A stretch of DNA of 64,000 bases from Endomicrobium sp. (lineage in GTDB: Bacteria > Elusimicrobiota > Endomicrobiia > Endomicrobiales > Endomicrobiaceae). Numbering within the stretch: position 1 is the stretch's first letter; each line of letters starts with the position of its first letter. The translations under genes were made by a program, and so were the position numbers. The stretch is from positions 1-64,000 of the forward strand of contig JAISLA010000015.1 in the NCBI GenBank assembly GCA_031260705.1, read 5' to 3'. Positions 19,474 to 28,110 of the stretch are shown here, one piece after another. The notes beneath the pieces were generated by a model that was not told the DNA's origin, made no database searches, and was given only the letters and a program-made list of their open reading frames with translations.

Positions 19474-20307
19474 ATGTGCCGACACAAAGAATCAAAATAT
19501 GGAAATATCATCTTTGTAATCCTTCTTTTAATTGGGGTTTTTTTTATAGCCGGCAGACTTACTTCTCCTGTAAAACTTATAAAAAACCTTGTTTACTACA
19601 TTTCTTATCCTACTCTCCGGACGGCGGATTGTATTTTTCGTTCTATGGGAACTTTTGCCGACAATGTTAAAGCAATAGTTTATATGCATCGGGAAAATAT
19701 TGTCTTTAAGCAAAAAAATCAGGAACTTAATGATAAACTTCGCAATTATAATTCAATATCTGAAGAATGTAATAACCTATCAAGACTTTTAAAATTAACA
19801 AAAATAAAAAATATCATATACGTTTTTGCTGGAATTTCCTTTGGAGCGTCGGATGAACGGTATCAGTGGTGTATCTTAGATAAAGGCGGAGCGGACGGTT
19901 TATACAACGAACTTCCGGTGGCAATGCTTAATAAAGAAAACGACATATTATGTGCTGCGGGAAAAATAATAGAAACTCATAAGACTTCGTCAAAGGTTGT
20001 TTTGATAACAGATTCAATTTCTGTGATCCCGGTGGAAATTAAAGATAAAGGCATTAATTGTCTTGCCGAAGGATCTAATTCAAGCTTATTAAAGATTACC
20101 TATATTCCGTCCGATGCTGATGTTAAACCAGGCGACGAAATTGTTGTAAGCGGATTGAGCGCGGTTTTTCAAAAAGGTATGCCTGTGGGCGTTATTACGG
20201 AAGTATCGGAAGGAGCTTCTGCGGATTTTAAAACTGCAGCGGCTAAAGTTTTTTATGAAAATAATATTTTTAATAAAGTAGTCGTTCTTGTACCGCAAAA
20301 ACAATGA
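19474..20307 (+). CDS. mreC: Rod-shape determining protein MreC
   Basis: MreC is a membrane-anchored periplasmic scaffold linking MreB to the elongation enzymes. The protein has one N-terminal transmembrane segment (IIFVILLLIGVFFIAG), a coiled coil, then the beta domain with DKGGADGL and PGDEIVVSGL motifs and GVI repeats. The ATG at 19474 follows AGG at suitable spacing and gives 277 residues; an upstream GTG at 19435 would add 13. It overlaps mreD by four bases. Confidence 0.9.
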   Translation: MCRHKESKYGNIIFVILLLIGVFFIAGRLTSPVKLIKNLVYYISYPTLRTADCIFRSMGTFADNVKAIVYMHRENIVFKQKNQELNDKLRNYNSISEECNNLSRLLKLTKIKNIIYVFAGISFGASDERYQWCILDKGGADGLYNELPVAMLNKENDILCAAGKIIETHKTSSKVVLITDSISVIPVEIKDKGINCLAEGSNSSLLKITYIPSDADVKPGDEIVVSGLSAVFQKGMPVGVITEVSEGASADFKTAAAKVFYENNIFNKVVVLVPQKQ

Positions 20308-20813
20308 AAAAATTAATTTCTTATCTTTTCCTTTATTTTGTTTTCTGCATGCTTCAGTTTTTTTTCGGCAGATACATAAGCGTTTACGGAATTTTCCCAA
20401 ACTTTATACTGATTTTTGTCGTATATCTTGGTCTTTCAAAAGGAATAATAAATGCGCAGTTAATGGGTTTTCTGTTTGGCCTAACATGGGACGTTTTCTC
20501 AACGGACATTTTCGGCATAAGAACGGTAATGTTTACAGCTATAGGATATCTTGCCGGCAGGTTTTGCAAAGATTTTGACAGAGAAAAGATTTTTACGCAG
20601 ATTGTGATAATATTTTTTGCAAGTACTGTTTATTGGTTGGGTTTCGGTTTAATTTATTTTATTTTTCCGGATAATGGAAATTGTGCGTTTTCTTTTAGTA
20701 TTCTTTCGGTTTCTTCAAAAATTGTTGTTACAGCGATGTTTGCTCCCTTAGTATTTTATATTTTAGAAAAGATGGATATCATAAGAGGTCCCCGCGGCAC
20801 AACTGATAGATAG
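20304..20813 (+). CDS. mreD: Rod-shape determining protein MreD
   Basis: This 169-residue integral membrane protein has about five hydrophobic segments and the family pattern PNFILIFVVYLGLSKG followed by GFLFGLTWDVFSTDIFG. It probably joins MreC in the elongasome. Translation is likely coupled to mreC. The next intact gene, mrdA, is over 1 kb away. Confidence 0.93.
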   Translation: MKKLISYLFLYFVFCMLQFFFGRYISVYGIFPNFILIFVVYLGLSKGIINAQLMGFLFGLTWDVFSTDIFGIRTVMFTAIGYLAGRFCKDFDREKIFTQIVIIFFASTVYWLGFGLIYFIFPDNGNCAFSFSILSVSSKIVVTAMFAPLVFYILEKMDIIRGPRGTTDR

Positions 20814-20849
20814 AAAAATTGGTGTTTGACTAAACATTGCTTTTTATTT

Positions 20850-20865
20850 TGGCATAATAATTGCA
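20850..20865 (+). promoter_or_regulatory. Sigma-54-type promoter candidate
   Basis: TGGCA at 20850-20854 and TTGCA at 20861-20865 have the exact spacing of the -24/-12 consensus. The element lies 43 bp before the start of a decayed lipoprotein gene that has a good GGAGGAA site. No activator-binding site was recognised, and no rpoN gene is in the window. Confidence 0.45.
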
Positions 20866-20908
20866 TAGAAAACGCAATATTTACAAATGTCGGAGGAATA
20901 GCTAAAAG

Positions 20909-21308
20909 TGAAAAAAACAATGATACTTTTAATTGTAAGATTAATGGTGTTAACGTCTTGCGGAAAAGCTGAGAGAGTTATTAAACACCAACAAAGAGAC
21001 TGATAATAGCTCTCTTACAACTGCTGTAGATAAAGAAAAGCTAGCACAAATATTAAATTATATTCCTTTTAGAGATATAAGGATGCATGTGTTTTGGAGC
21101 GATACTGATGCTGGCTTGGCAAGATTGGCATCAAAAGCCACAGCAGTTGCTTGGTATGACTGAAGAGTTCACTCTTAGAGAAATCATTGCGTATTTCTTT
21201 AACACTTATTGGGTAGCCTGTGATCGAAAGTATCAGAATCCGGGTAGATACGCAACGGATATAACTGTTAATCATTATAAAAGCAATATAGATGTTAAGT
21301 ACGCATGA
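20909..21308 (+). pseudogene. Decayed lipoprotein gene between mreD and mrdA
   Basis: A GTG start with a GGAGGAA site opens a lipoprotein signal peptide ending in LTSCGK. The frame stops after about 31 codons, but a second frame continues with TDNSSLTTAVDKEKLAQIL and FWSDTDAGLARLASKA. A third runs from TEEFTLREIIAYFFNTYWVA to a stop at 21308. At least two frameshifts are needed to join them. The protein family was not recognised. A related start occurs on the minus strand near 57624. Confidence 0.6.
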
Positions 21309-21416
21309 CACATGTGATTTATAAAAAAAATAATTAGTATTTATGAGTATTTATGTTTTGATGTCTTTAGCGTTGTTAAGCTTTAGCGGTTGAGATAATA
21401 TAAGTCCGTCTATGAC

Positions 21417-21447
21417 AGCGAGGGTGAAGTTGCGAATTAGCAGTCAA
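21417..21447. repeat. 31-bp interspersed repeat, copy 1
   Basis: AGCGAGGGTGAAGTTG followed by CGAATTAGCAGTCAA. It matches 29 of 31 positions of the copy at 56550. A looser tandem relative begins at 21462 (AGCGAGCGTGAAATTG). Both main copies lie next to decayed lipoprotein genes. Confidence 0.65.
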
Positions 21448-21518
21448 TAATACTATATGATAGCGAGCGTGAAATTGTATAGTGTCAGTTAGAAATATTA
21501 CCTATGGGAAAAGGTCGT

Positions 21519-21584
21519 TGCCTGTCATATTGAGGGGACAGTGTCCCCTCAATATCCAATCTTTTATTATCCCCCCCCCCCCCC
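21519..21584. repeat. CCTGTCATATTGAG-type repeat with a C14 tract
   Basis: The unit reads CCTGTCATATTGAGGGGACA, then its inverted partner TGTCCCCTCAATATCC and AATCTTTTATTAT, and ends in 14 cytosines. The same words occur near 50170-50300 and 50420-50475. The C tract is a likely site of strand slippage. Confidence 0.6.
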
Positions 21585-21825
21585 AGATCTGACAAAAGTT
21601 GAAGAGAAGATGGAGTTTTAAGATTTGGCAGTTGACTATAAGTGAGGAAAAATAAGCAACTGCGGACGCTTTTAAACTTTGTCCATTTTCTAAATTTGAT
21701 ATATTTTGATATATTTTGTTTAAGAGTTTTATCCGCATTATTTAAAAAAGGTAAAATTTTCTGAAAAATTCAAACGGCAAGAGCGACTGTTATAAGGTTA
21801 GTTGGTTATAGGGCAGTGTGCAAAA

Positions 21826-23607
21826 ATGGTATGGCAGAAGGAAGATGAATCTGATTATGAAGCTTTTCTTAAAAAACACAAGATGATTCTTGTGTTTTTT
21901 GTATTTTTATTTATTTGTCTTTCTATACGACTTTTTTATCTTCAGATTATCAAGGGCGGTAGCTACCGAAAAATTTCGGAGCAGCAAAGAATACATAATA
22001 CGTACGAACGCGCTCCGAGAGGAATAATTTATTCTGCGGACAACGCCGTGCTTGCGGAAAATGAATTCTCTTACGTCGCTTTATTTTATCCTTTTGAGCA
22101 GCAGCGGGCTCCGTCAGACGAGAGCATAAGGGAACTCAATAAAATTTTAGGAAGAAATATAAAATTTACTGCAGATAAAAATTGGAGATACGGCACATTT
22201 GTAAAACTTGCAGATAACATCGCGATTGAAGAAATGTTTAAAATAAAGGAAAAGAAGTTGATTTTAAAAGATATTTCCGTCATAAAAAAGCCACATAGAA
22301 TTTATTATTATCCGGAAGTTGCAAGTCATATAATAGGTTATATAGGCGAAATAAGAGCTGATGAAATTGAAGAATTGTCGGAACAGGGATATAAAATAGG
22401 AGATTATATCGGCAGAGGAGGCATAGAACAGTCCTATGACAAGTATCTGCAGGGCAGAGACGGCGGCTGGCAGACTGAAGTAAACGCAAAAGGGTATAAG
22501 ATAAAGTCGTTTAAATATGTTCCGCCGGAAATCGGGGCAAGCGTTTACTCAACGGTGGATTTAAAACTCCAGAAAGCCGCTTACGATGCGTTAAAAAACA
22601 GCAGCACCGGTAGAGGAGCAGCGGTAGTGCTTGATACAAGAACCGGCGCCGTAAAAGCGTTGGTTTCGTGTCCGGGTTTTGATACAAATAAAGCTGGCAC
22701 TAAAGATTTCGGGATATATTTAAAAGATAAAAAGCTGCCGCTTTTTAACAGATCGCTTCAAGCCCTTTATCCTCCGGGTTCCGTATTTAAAATAATAACG
22801 TTTGCCGCAGCCGTAGAACTTTTAAGCGTTGATACTGAAAAAGCAATGCGTTGTGACGGCAGTTTTGAACTCGGCAACAGGCGTTATTCCTGCTGGTGTA
22901 AAACGGGTCACGGCGAAATGAATCTTATTTCCGCGACGGCGCAGTCGTGCAATATTTATTTTTATCAGTTAGGACTGAAACTTGGTATAAAAAATCTTGA
23001 AAAATATGCAAAAAAATTTTATCTCGGACAAAAAACGGAAATAGACTTGCCTAATGAGAAAAGAGGTTTTGTTCCCAGCCCGGAGTGGAAAAAATTAAAA
23101 TCAAAAGTGTCATGGCTTCAAGGTGACACGGTTATATTTGCAATAGGTCAGGGCGCGCTTTGGGTAACGCCTCTTCAGATGGCGTATATAGTGGCTGCCG
23201 TTGCAAATAAGGGCATATATTATAAACCTTATATTGTGGATAGAGTTGTGGATCTTAACGGCAATGAAGTGTATAAACATGCGTTAGAATGTGGCAAGCG
23301 GGCAGATTTGTCGGACAGGACGTGGGATCTGCTGCATAAAGCGCTTTTGGAAGCTGTTGAAAGCGGTACGGGAAGAAAAATCAGGCTTTCCGGTATTAAA
23401 ATTGCAGGTAAAACTGGAACAGCCCAAAACCCGCATGGAAAAGACCATGCTTGGTTTATTTCTTATGCGCCTGCCGATTCCCCTGAAATTGCAATAGTGG
23501 TTATTGTTGAAAACGGCGGCGTCGGCGGACTTAACGCCGTTCCCGTAGGCAGGAAAATATATGAAGCTTATTTTAATGTAGAGTCTGGAAAGGAAGAACA
23601 GCAGTGA
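21826..23607 (+). CDS. mrdA: Penicillin-binding protein 2 (elongation transpeptidase)
   Basis: PBP2 cross-links peptidoglycan during rod elongation. The protein has one N-terminal transmembrane segment, the dimerisation region with ERAPRGIIYSADN, and the transpeptidase domain. The active-site motifs are SVFK (serine 319), SCN and KTGTAQ. The ATG at 21826 gives 593 residues; a TTG at 21802 is the alternative. The stop overlaps rodA by four bases. Nothing suggests damage. Confidence 0.93.
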   Translation: MVWQKEDESDYEAFLKKHKMILVFFVFLFICLSIRLFYLQIIKGGSYRKISEQQRIHNTYERAPRGIIYSADNAVLAENEFSYVALFYPFEQQRAPSDESIRELNKILGRNIKFTADKNWRYGTFVKLADNIAIEEMFKIKEKKLILKDISVIKKPHRIYYYPEVASHIIGYIGEIRADEIEELSEQGYKIGDYIGRGGIEQSYDKYLQGRDGGWQTEVNAKGYKIKSFKYVPPEIGASVYSTVDLKLQKAAYDALKNSSTGRGAAVVLDTRTGAVKALVSCPGFDTNKAGTKDFGIYLKDKKLPLFNRSLQALYPPGSVFKIITFAAAVELLSVDTEKAMRCDGSFELGNRRYSCWCKTGHGEMNLISATAQSCNIYFYQLGLKLGIKNLEKYAKKFYLGQKTEIDLPNEKRGFVPSPEWKKLKSKVSWLQGDTVIFAIGQGALWVTPLQMAYIVAAVANKGIYYKPYIVDRVVDLNGNEVYKHALECGKRADLSDRTWDLLHKALLEAVESGTGRKIRLSGIKIAGKTGTAQNPHGKDHAWFISYAPADSPEIAIVVIVENGGVGGLNAVPVGRKIYEAYFNVESGKEEQQ

Positions 23608-24950
23608 TTGATAAAAAACAGTTTTTTCAGCATTTTATTTCAGATATAGATTGGTGGCTTATTTTTGTGATTTTGATTTTAATGCTGATAAGTTTTATTG
23701 CAATATATTCCGCAGGCGTTAATTACGGAATGTCGTTTAAGTATCTTTCAGTTCAGTTTTTAGCGGCTGGAATAGGTTTTATATGGCTTTTTCTTTTTGC
23801 GGGTTTTAATTACCAGTATTATAGGCATTTTGATAAGTTTATTTATATTTCCTCTCTTGCGCTTTTAGTTTCTGTTTTGATTTTTGGTTCGGGAAAAAGG
23901 GGGACGAGAGGCTGGTTTGATTTCGGATTTATATCTTTTCAGCCTGTAGAAATTGCAAAAGTAATGTTTATTTTGGCGCTTGCTTCTTTCCTTGATAAGA
24001 GAGTAGAAGAATCGGAAAAAATATCTTTTTTAATTTCCGCATTTGCAATGCTTGCGGGTCATTTGGTGCTTATAATGATGCAACCTGATTTTTCTTCCAC
24101 ACTTTCTTATTTTCCTGTAACTTTAGTTCTTCTTTTTATGGTAGGTGTTAAACCTTTTTATCTGCTTTGCATCATTGTTTTAGGAAGTCTAGCCATAGGC
24201 ATACCTCTTTTAGAGACATTTCTGGATATGCGACTGAAATCTTTAGGAAGCGAAACATTTTTAACAAGTTTGGCAGTTTCTTTAAAGATCGGCTGGACAG
24301 GCATTTATATTATTGCGGCAGTACTGTTTCTGATAGCGGGCGGATGGTGTTTATTGTGGAAGTTTCGGGTTAAAATTCCTATTATTTATCCGGCTATTTT
24401 GTGTGGTGCGATACTGATTGGCTGTGCGGTTTCTATACCTGTAGAAAAGTCGTTAAAAGACTATCAAAGAAAAAGACTTGTGATGTTTTTAAATCCTAAG
24501 GTTGATCCGCGGGGAGCTGGCTACAATATAATACAGTCTAAAATAGCCATAGGTTCAGGCAGATTTACGGGAAAGGGGTTTAAAAGAGGAACGCAGACTC
24601 AGCTGGGTTTTCTACCGGAGCAGCATACGGATTTTATTTTCTCGGTTATCGGCGAAGAAGGCGGTTGGATTATGTCGCAGCTTACTCTCTTTTTATATTT
24701 TCTTTTTATTTGGCGGGCTCTTGCTATAGCAAAGGAAGCTCGTGACAGATACGGATCTCTTGTTGCGGCGGGATTTGCCGCAATGTTTTCGATTTATGCG
24801 GTTATCAACATAGGCATGGTTATGGGTATAATGCCTGTAACGGGTATGCCTCTGCTTCTTCTCTCTTACGGCGGTTCATCAATTTTTTCATCGCTGTGCG
24901 CTATTGGTATTTTGTGTTCTATTCACATGAGGAGACATACCTATTATTGA
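23604..24950 (+). CDS. rodA: Rod-shape peptidoglycan glycosyltransferase RodA
   Basis: RodA is the SEDS-family polymerase that works with PBP2. The 448-residue membrane protein has about ten hydrophobic segments. It contains GTRGWFDFGFISFQPVEIAKV (blocks), the FLPEQHTDFIFSVIGEEGG signature and the end loop PVTGMPLLLLSYGGSS. FtsW is the nearest alternative, but its position next to mrdA favours RodA. Confidence 0.94.
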   Translation: MIDKKQFFQHFISDIDWWLIFVILILMLISFIAIYSAGVNYGMSFKYLSVQFLAAGIGFIWLFLFAGFNYQYYRHFDKFIYISSLALLVSVLIFGSGKRGTRGWFDFGFISFQPVEIAKVMFILALASFLDKRVEESEKISFLISAFAMLAGHLVLIMMQPDFSSTLSYFPVTLVLLFMVGVKPFYLLCIIVLGSLAIGIPLLETFLDMRLKSLGSETFLTSLAVSLKIGWTGIYIIAAVLFLIAGGWCLLWKFRVKIPIIYPAILCGAILIGCAVSIPVEKSLKDYQRKRLVMFLNPKVDPRGAGYNIIQSKIAIGSGRFTGKGFKRGTQTQLGFLPEQHTDFIFSVIGEEGGWIMSQLTLFLYFLFIWRALAIAKEARDRYGSLVAAGFAAMFSIYAVINIGMVMGIMPVTGMPLLLLSYGGSSIFSSLCAIGILCSIHMRRHTYY

Positions 24951-25075
24951 TGTTTTCTTTTTCTTAGCTCTTTTCTTAAAATATACGCCGTTTGGGGATT
25001 AACTGTATAGATTTGCAAAAATATAGTAAAAAATATAAAATTACTAATACGGAAGACTAAAAGGAGAAATAAAAA

Positions 25076-25267
25076 ATGAAAAAACTAGTGTTATTTGTAG
25101 CATTAGCGGCAGTGTTTGGGTTATCATTTGTATCTTGTAGTAGTGGCAAGTCAGAAGATACTACGACAGAAAACAATACTGAAAACGTTCAAGAGGCAGG
25201 TGATTTAGGTGCTGCAGATGTGCCGCAGCAAGGGACACAATCGCAGCAACAGCAAGGGGTGGCATAA
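25076..25267 (+). CDS. Small lipoprotein of unknown function
   Basis: The 63-residue product has a lysine start, a hydrophobic core and a lipobox FVSC with cysteine 21. The mature part is about 43 residues rich in Asn, Glu and Gln, ending in glutamine runs. A GGAGAAA site precedes the ATG. It probably sits in a membrane as a lipoprotein. No family was recognised, and the low complexity of the mature part limits inference. Confidence 0.7.
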   Translation: MKKLVLFVALAAVFGLSFVSCSSGKSEDTTTENNTENVQEAGDLGAADVPQQGTQSQQQQGVA

Positions 25268-25563
25268 TAAAAAATACATAGATTACCAATAGATAAATGT
25301 ATATCATCCAGAAGCAACTGCAAAACTGCTTTAGTGGTTATTATCTCTATGATATGTTTTGTTTCTTTATCTGATAACTAGCTACTGCCTTTAAAAGATG
25401 GGATTGTTTTTCTGTAAAGATACTTTTAGTTGTAAATTACCTTGAAATGAGACAGTAGTAAACGCCGAGATTTTGTGAGAAGTTGTTTACATCTCAAATA
25501 AAAAATAAAAGAGGCTGTCTTTGAAGCGGACAGCCTCTTTTATTTATACGGTGCTTTATAAAC
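25268..25563. other. Spacer after the small lipoprotein gene
   Basis: No gene is seen except the strong hairpin at 25503-25545, listed separately. The first 230 bp contain stop codons in all frames and no recognisable element. Confidence 0.5.
25503..25545. terminator. Strong bidirectional terminator
   Basis: AAATAAAAGAGGCTGTC pairs perfectly over 17 bp with GACAGCCTCTTTTATTT around an 8-9-base loop. A-runs and T-runs flank the GC core on both sides. It can end the lipoprotein transcript from the left and the porin remnant transcript from the right. Confidence 0.85.
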
Positions 25564-25766
25564 TTAAAAAGTAATGGAAATTCTTATTCCATTAACTAAA
25601 GCTGATAATTTTTTTGTCTTGATTTCTAAAATACTGGATAACTGGAGCGATAGAGATGTAGTCATTTACCGCAAAGTTATAATACAATTCTATTTGTATT
25701 TCGCTGTTATTTTTGTAAGTTTCTGTGTTACAATAGTATCCTAAAGAAAAAATCCGGCGCTAAAGA
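25564..25766 (-). pseudogene. C-terminal remnant of an outer-membrane porin gene
   Basis: Read on the minus strand, the sequence gives FSLGYYCNTETYK, then SEIQIELYYNFAVNDYISI and APVIQYFRNQDKK. After a slip in an A7 run it continues LVNGIRISITF and stops. This matches the last strands of OprB-like carbohydrate porins, including the final Phe. The 5' part is missing: the frame meets the truncated ATPase gene near 25741-25766. The terminator at 25503 lies just behind it. Confidence 0.6.
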
Positions 25767-26979
25767 GTACAATGCTTTATCGTCTGCGGTAATTTATGGT
25801 CCAAATGCCGCCGGCAAGACAAATATAATTGAAGCAATGGAGGATTTTAAAAGAATAATATTATCTGCCAATATATTAAATAATCCTGTATTGCAGGCTA
25901 CAAGCAGGCATGGCGGAAGCCTTGAGTTTATTCCAAACGTTATATCTGCAGATGACTTGCCGACAGATTTTAGCATTGAATTTATTTCAGAAGATAGAGA
26001 AAATAAAAAAAACTATGTTTTTAAATATAATTTATCTGTTCAATTGGGAAAATTTGCAAAACCAGATTATCAAAGGAAGATACTTCTCGAAGAATTGTTT
26101 ATCGGGGGGAAAGAAATATTTACAAGGAAAGAGAATAAAATAGAATTGAATTTTAATAAATTAAAACGATTCCTTCCCTATAGCTTTAAAAAAACTGAAT
26201 CTAAAAATATAATGAAAAGGTTAAACGAGAATTTAGTGCAGACTGATTTATTTTTAACTTCGGGTTTTAAAAATATCTGTAGCAGTCAGTTAGTTGAAAT
26301 TTTTAAGAATTGGTTTTTAAACAATTTTAAAATTATTTGCAACGCAAATAAGGTTGAAGTTTTTCCGCCCGTGTCAGTCTTAAAAGAAGCAAAAGATAGA
26401 AAGTTTGTTAAAAATTCAGTTTTAGATAAGATTTTAAAAAAACTTGGAATTGTTTCTGATGTAGGTTATGGCTTTAATAAGTTTAAGAATTATTGTGAGC
26501 TTGCATCTCTAATAAAAAATGATAATAATTCAACGAATGTAATAGTGCCGTCTAGAATTTTTGAATCATTGGGAACTTTAAGATTATCTAGTCTGATTAT
26601 AATATTGTATAATGCTATTAAGTCGGGGCTGACTATTGTTATGGATGAATTTGATGCTTCAATTCATCCTATGATAATAATGAATATTATAAATCTTTTT
26701 CACAATGATGAGATTAATAAAAATCATGCGCAGCTGATATTCAGCACGCACAATCCGATTTTTTTAAAAAGTTCATTATTTAGAAGAGATGAAATCAAAT
26801 TTGTTGACAAAGAGGAAAATTCAAATACAAGCATTTTATATGCACTGTCTGATTTCGGTACAAATAGCAGAAAACCTGTGAGGAAAACTACAGATTATAT
26901 GAAGAATTATTTCATTAATCGCTATGGAGCTGTAAGAGATGTTAATTTATCCGACGTGTTCAAGGAATATTATAGATAG
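25741..26979 (+). pseudogene. RloA-like AAA ATPase, 5'-truncated
   Basis: The frame is open from about 25650, but the protein-like part begins near 25741 with no ATG before 25837. Codons before that ATG encode the Walker A motif GPNAAGKT (25798-25821). Walker B (TIVMDEFDASIHP) and the FSTHNPIFL histidine loop follow in frame. Starting at 25837 would lose Walker A, and the first 40 or so residues usual for AAA15-type ATPases are absent. It precedes an rloB-like gene by six bases. The rest of the frame is intact. Confidence 0.65.
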
Positions 26980-26985
26980 AGAGCG

Positions 26986-27651
26986 ATGAAAAGAAAGGAA
27001 AATAGAAAATTTTATCTTTCAGTGGAAGGTGAGACAGAAAAGTGGTACTTTGAACATCTTAAAACTCTTATAAATAAAAGTGAATACGGCGGATATAAGA
27101 TATCGTATAATCTCGAGATAGAAAAAAACCCTGTAAGTTTTGTTAAGAGTGTAAATATTTTGAGTGATAAGGCGTTCCACATATTTGATTATGAAAGTAA
27201 TAATAAAGAACATGTTGCTGTATTTAATAATACTCTTCAAAAGATTAAAGAGGCAGAGAAATTGAGAAGTGAAATAAAATATAAAATAGGATACTCAAAT
27301 CAAAGTTTTGATTTGTGGATTATTATGCATAAAAAGAAGCTGACATGTCTAATTACAGAAAATAGCGATTATTTAGAACACATAAATAAAGCGTATAACA
27401 CAAATTTTAAAAACTTTGACAAATATAAACAAGAAGATAACTTCAAAAAGCAGATATTGTCTGAAATATCTTTGAAAGATGTATTTTTTGCAATTGAATC
27501 TGCAAAAGGAATTAGAGAAAATAATGAAAAGAATTCAAAAAAGTCAGAGAAATTTAATGGTTTTAAATATTATCCAGATAATCCCGATTTGACTGTTCAT
27601 GAATGCGTTAAAGAGATGTTGTCGGAATGTGAATTTAAAGATGAGCAGTAA
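26986..27651 (+). CDS. RloB-like Toprim-fold protein
   Basis: The 221-residue product starts with FYLSVEGETEKWYFEHL, the RloB signature with Glu14 and Glu18, and has FDYES near residue 67, a likely metal-binding acidic pair of a Toprim-like fold. RloA-RloB pairs occur inside restriction loci and are thought to act in phage defence. Here the ATPase partner directly upstream is damaged, so this gene may be an orphan. There is no terminator between them. Confidence 0.7.
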   Translation: MKRKENRKFYLSVEGETEKWYFEHLKTLINKSEYGGYKISYNLEIEKNPVSFVKSVNILSDKAFHIFDYESNNKEHVAVFNNTLQKIKEAEKLRSEIKYKIGYSNQSFDLWIIMHKKKLTCLITENSDYLEHINKAYNTNFKNFDKYKQEDNFKKQILSEISLKDVFFAIESAKGIRENNEKNSKKSEKFNGFKYYPDNPDLTVHECVKEMLSECEFKDEQ

Positions 27652-27716
27652 ATAGTATCGGATAAAACTTTTGCTTCAAAAAAAATGGAGTTTATCATCG
27701 GAGTCAGTGGGATATG

Positions 27717-27745
27717 TTGACATTGAAATTGTTTTTTTATAGCAT
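27717..27745 (+). promoter_or_regulatory. Promoter of the trp operon
   Basis: TTGACA (27717-27722) and TAGCAT (27740-27745) are 17 bp apart. The -35 box is perfect. Transcription would start near 27752, just before the T-box leader. Confidence 0.6.
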
Positions 27746-27751
27746 AATTAA

Positions 27752-28091
27752 AACTTAATATGTTTTACTTGAAACCGTTGATGTGGAAATAACGGTAATC
27801 GTGCAGTTACAGAGAGCGGGCGCAGCTGAGATTCCCGTACGACGCAGATTGTCAAATGGACCACGGAGGGCGCGGTTAAAAGGATTAAGAATTACGGTTT
27901 ATGACTGTTTGGCTGTAATGTCCCTAGTATTCCGCGACGCATAGCAAGCGTTATTTGCGATGAGCGTGTCAGCGCTCTTAAAGAGTTCGGGTTTGGCTTT
28001 TGCTGTTCCCGTAAATCAAGGTGGCACCGCGGATATTTCATACGTCCGTCCTTGACATATATTTTTTATGTCATGGGCAGGCGTTTTTTTA
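27752..28091 (+). promoter_or_regulatory. T-box leader specific for tRNA-Trp
   Basis: The leader has the stem I word CAGAGAGCGG with a GCAGCTGAGA segment downstream, a specifier region AAATGGACC in which TGG (27857-27859) is followed by A, and the T-box AAATCAAGGTGGCACCGCGG at 28013-28032. The UGGC bulge would pair with a 3' GCCA, fitting the G73 discriminator of tRNA-Trp. TCAAGG (28016-28021) can pair with CCTTGA (28050-28055) as antiterminator, in competition with the terminator arm. Uncharged tRNA-Trp should therefore switch on trpE and downstream genes. Confidence 0.92.
28043..28090 (+). terminator. T-box regulated terminator before trpE
   Basis: CGTCCGTCCTTGACA (28043-28057) pairs with TGTCATGGGCAGGCG (28069-28083), with two mismatches and two wobble pairs, and a T7 run follows. 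Its 5' arm shares CCTTGA with the antiterminator. Confidence 0.88.
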
Positions 28092-28110
28092 TTTTACATA
28101 GGAGGGAAAA

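Larger units (their letters stand above)
21309..21825 (+). other. Repeat-rich spacer before mrdA
   Basis: No gene is seen. It contains two tandem related copies of an AGCGAGGGTGAAGTTG element, a CATATTGAGGGG-type repeat with an inverted GGGGACA/TGTCCCC core, and a run of 14 cytosines at 21571-21584. The spacer interrupts the normally compact mre-mrd operon. Confidence 0.6.

Noticed and set aside
27774-27830. Possible tRNA gene in the trp leader
   Set aside because: The conserved words fit a T-box stem I; no acceptor stem or T-arm could be drawn.
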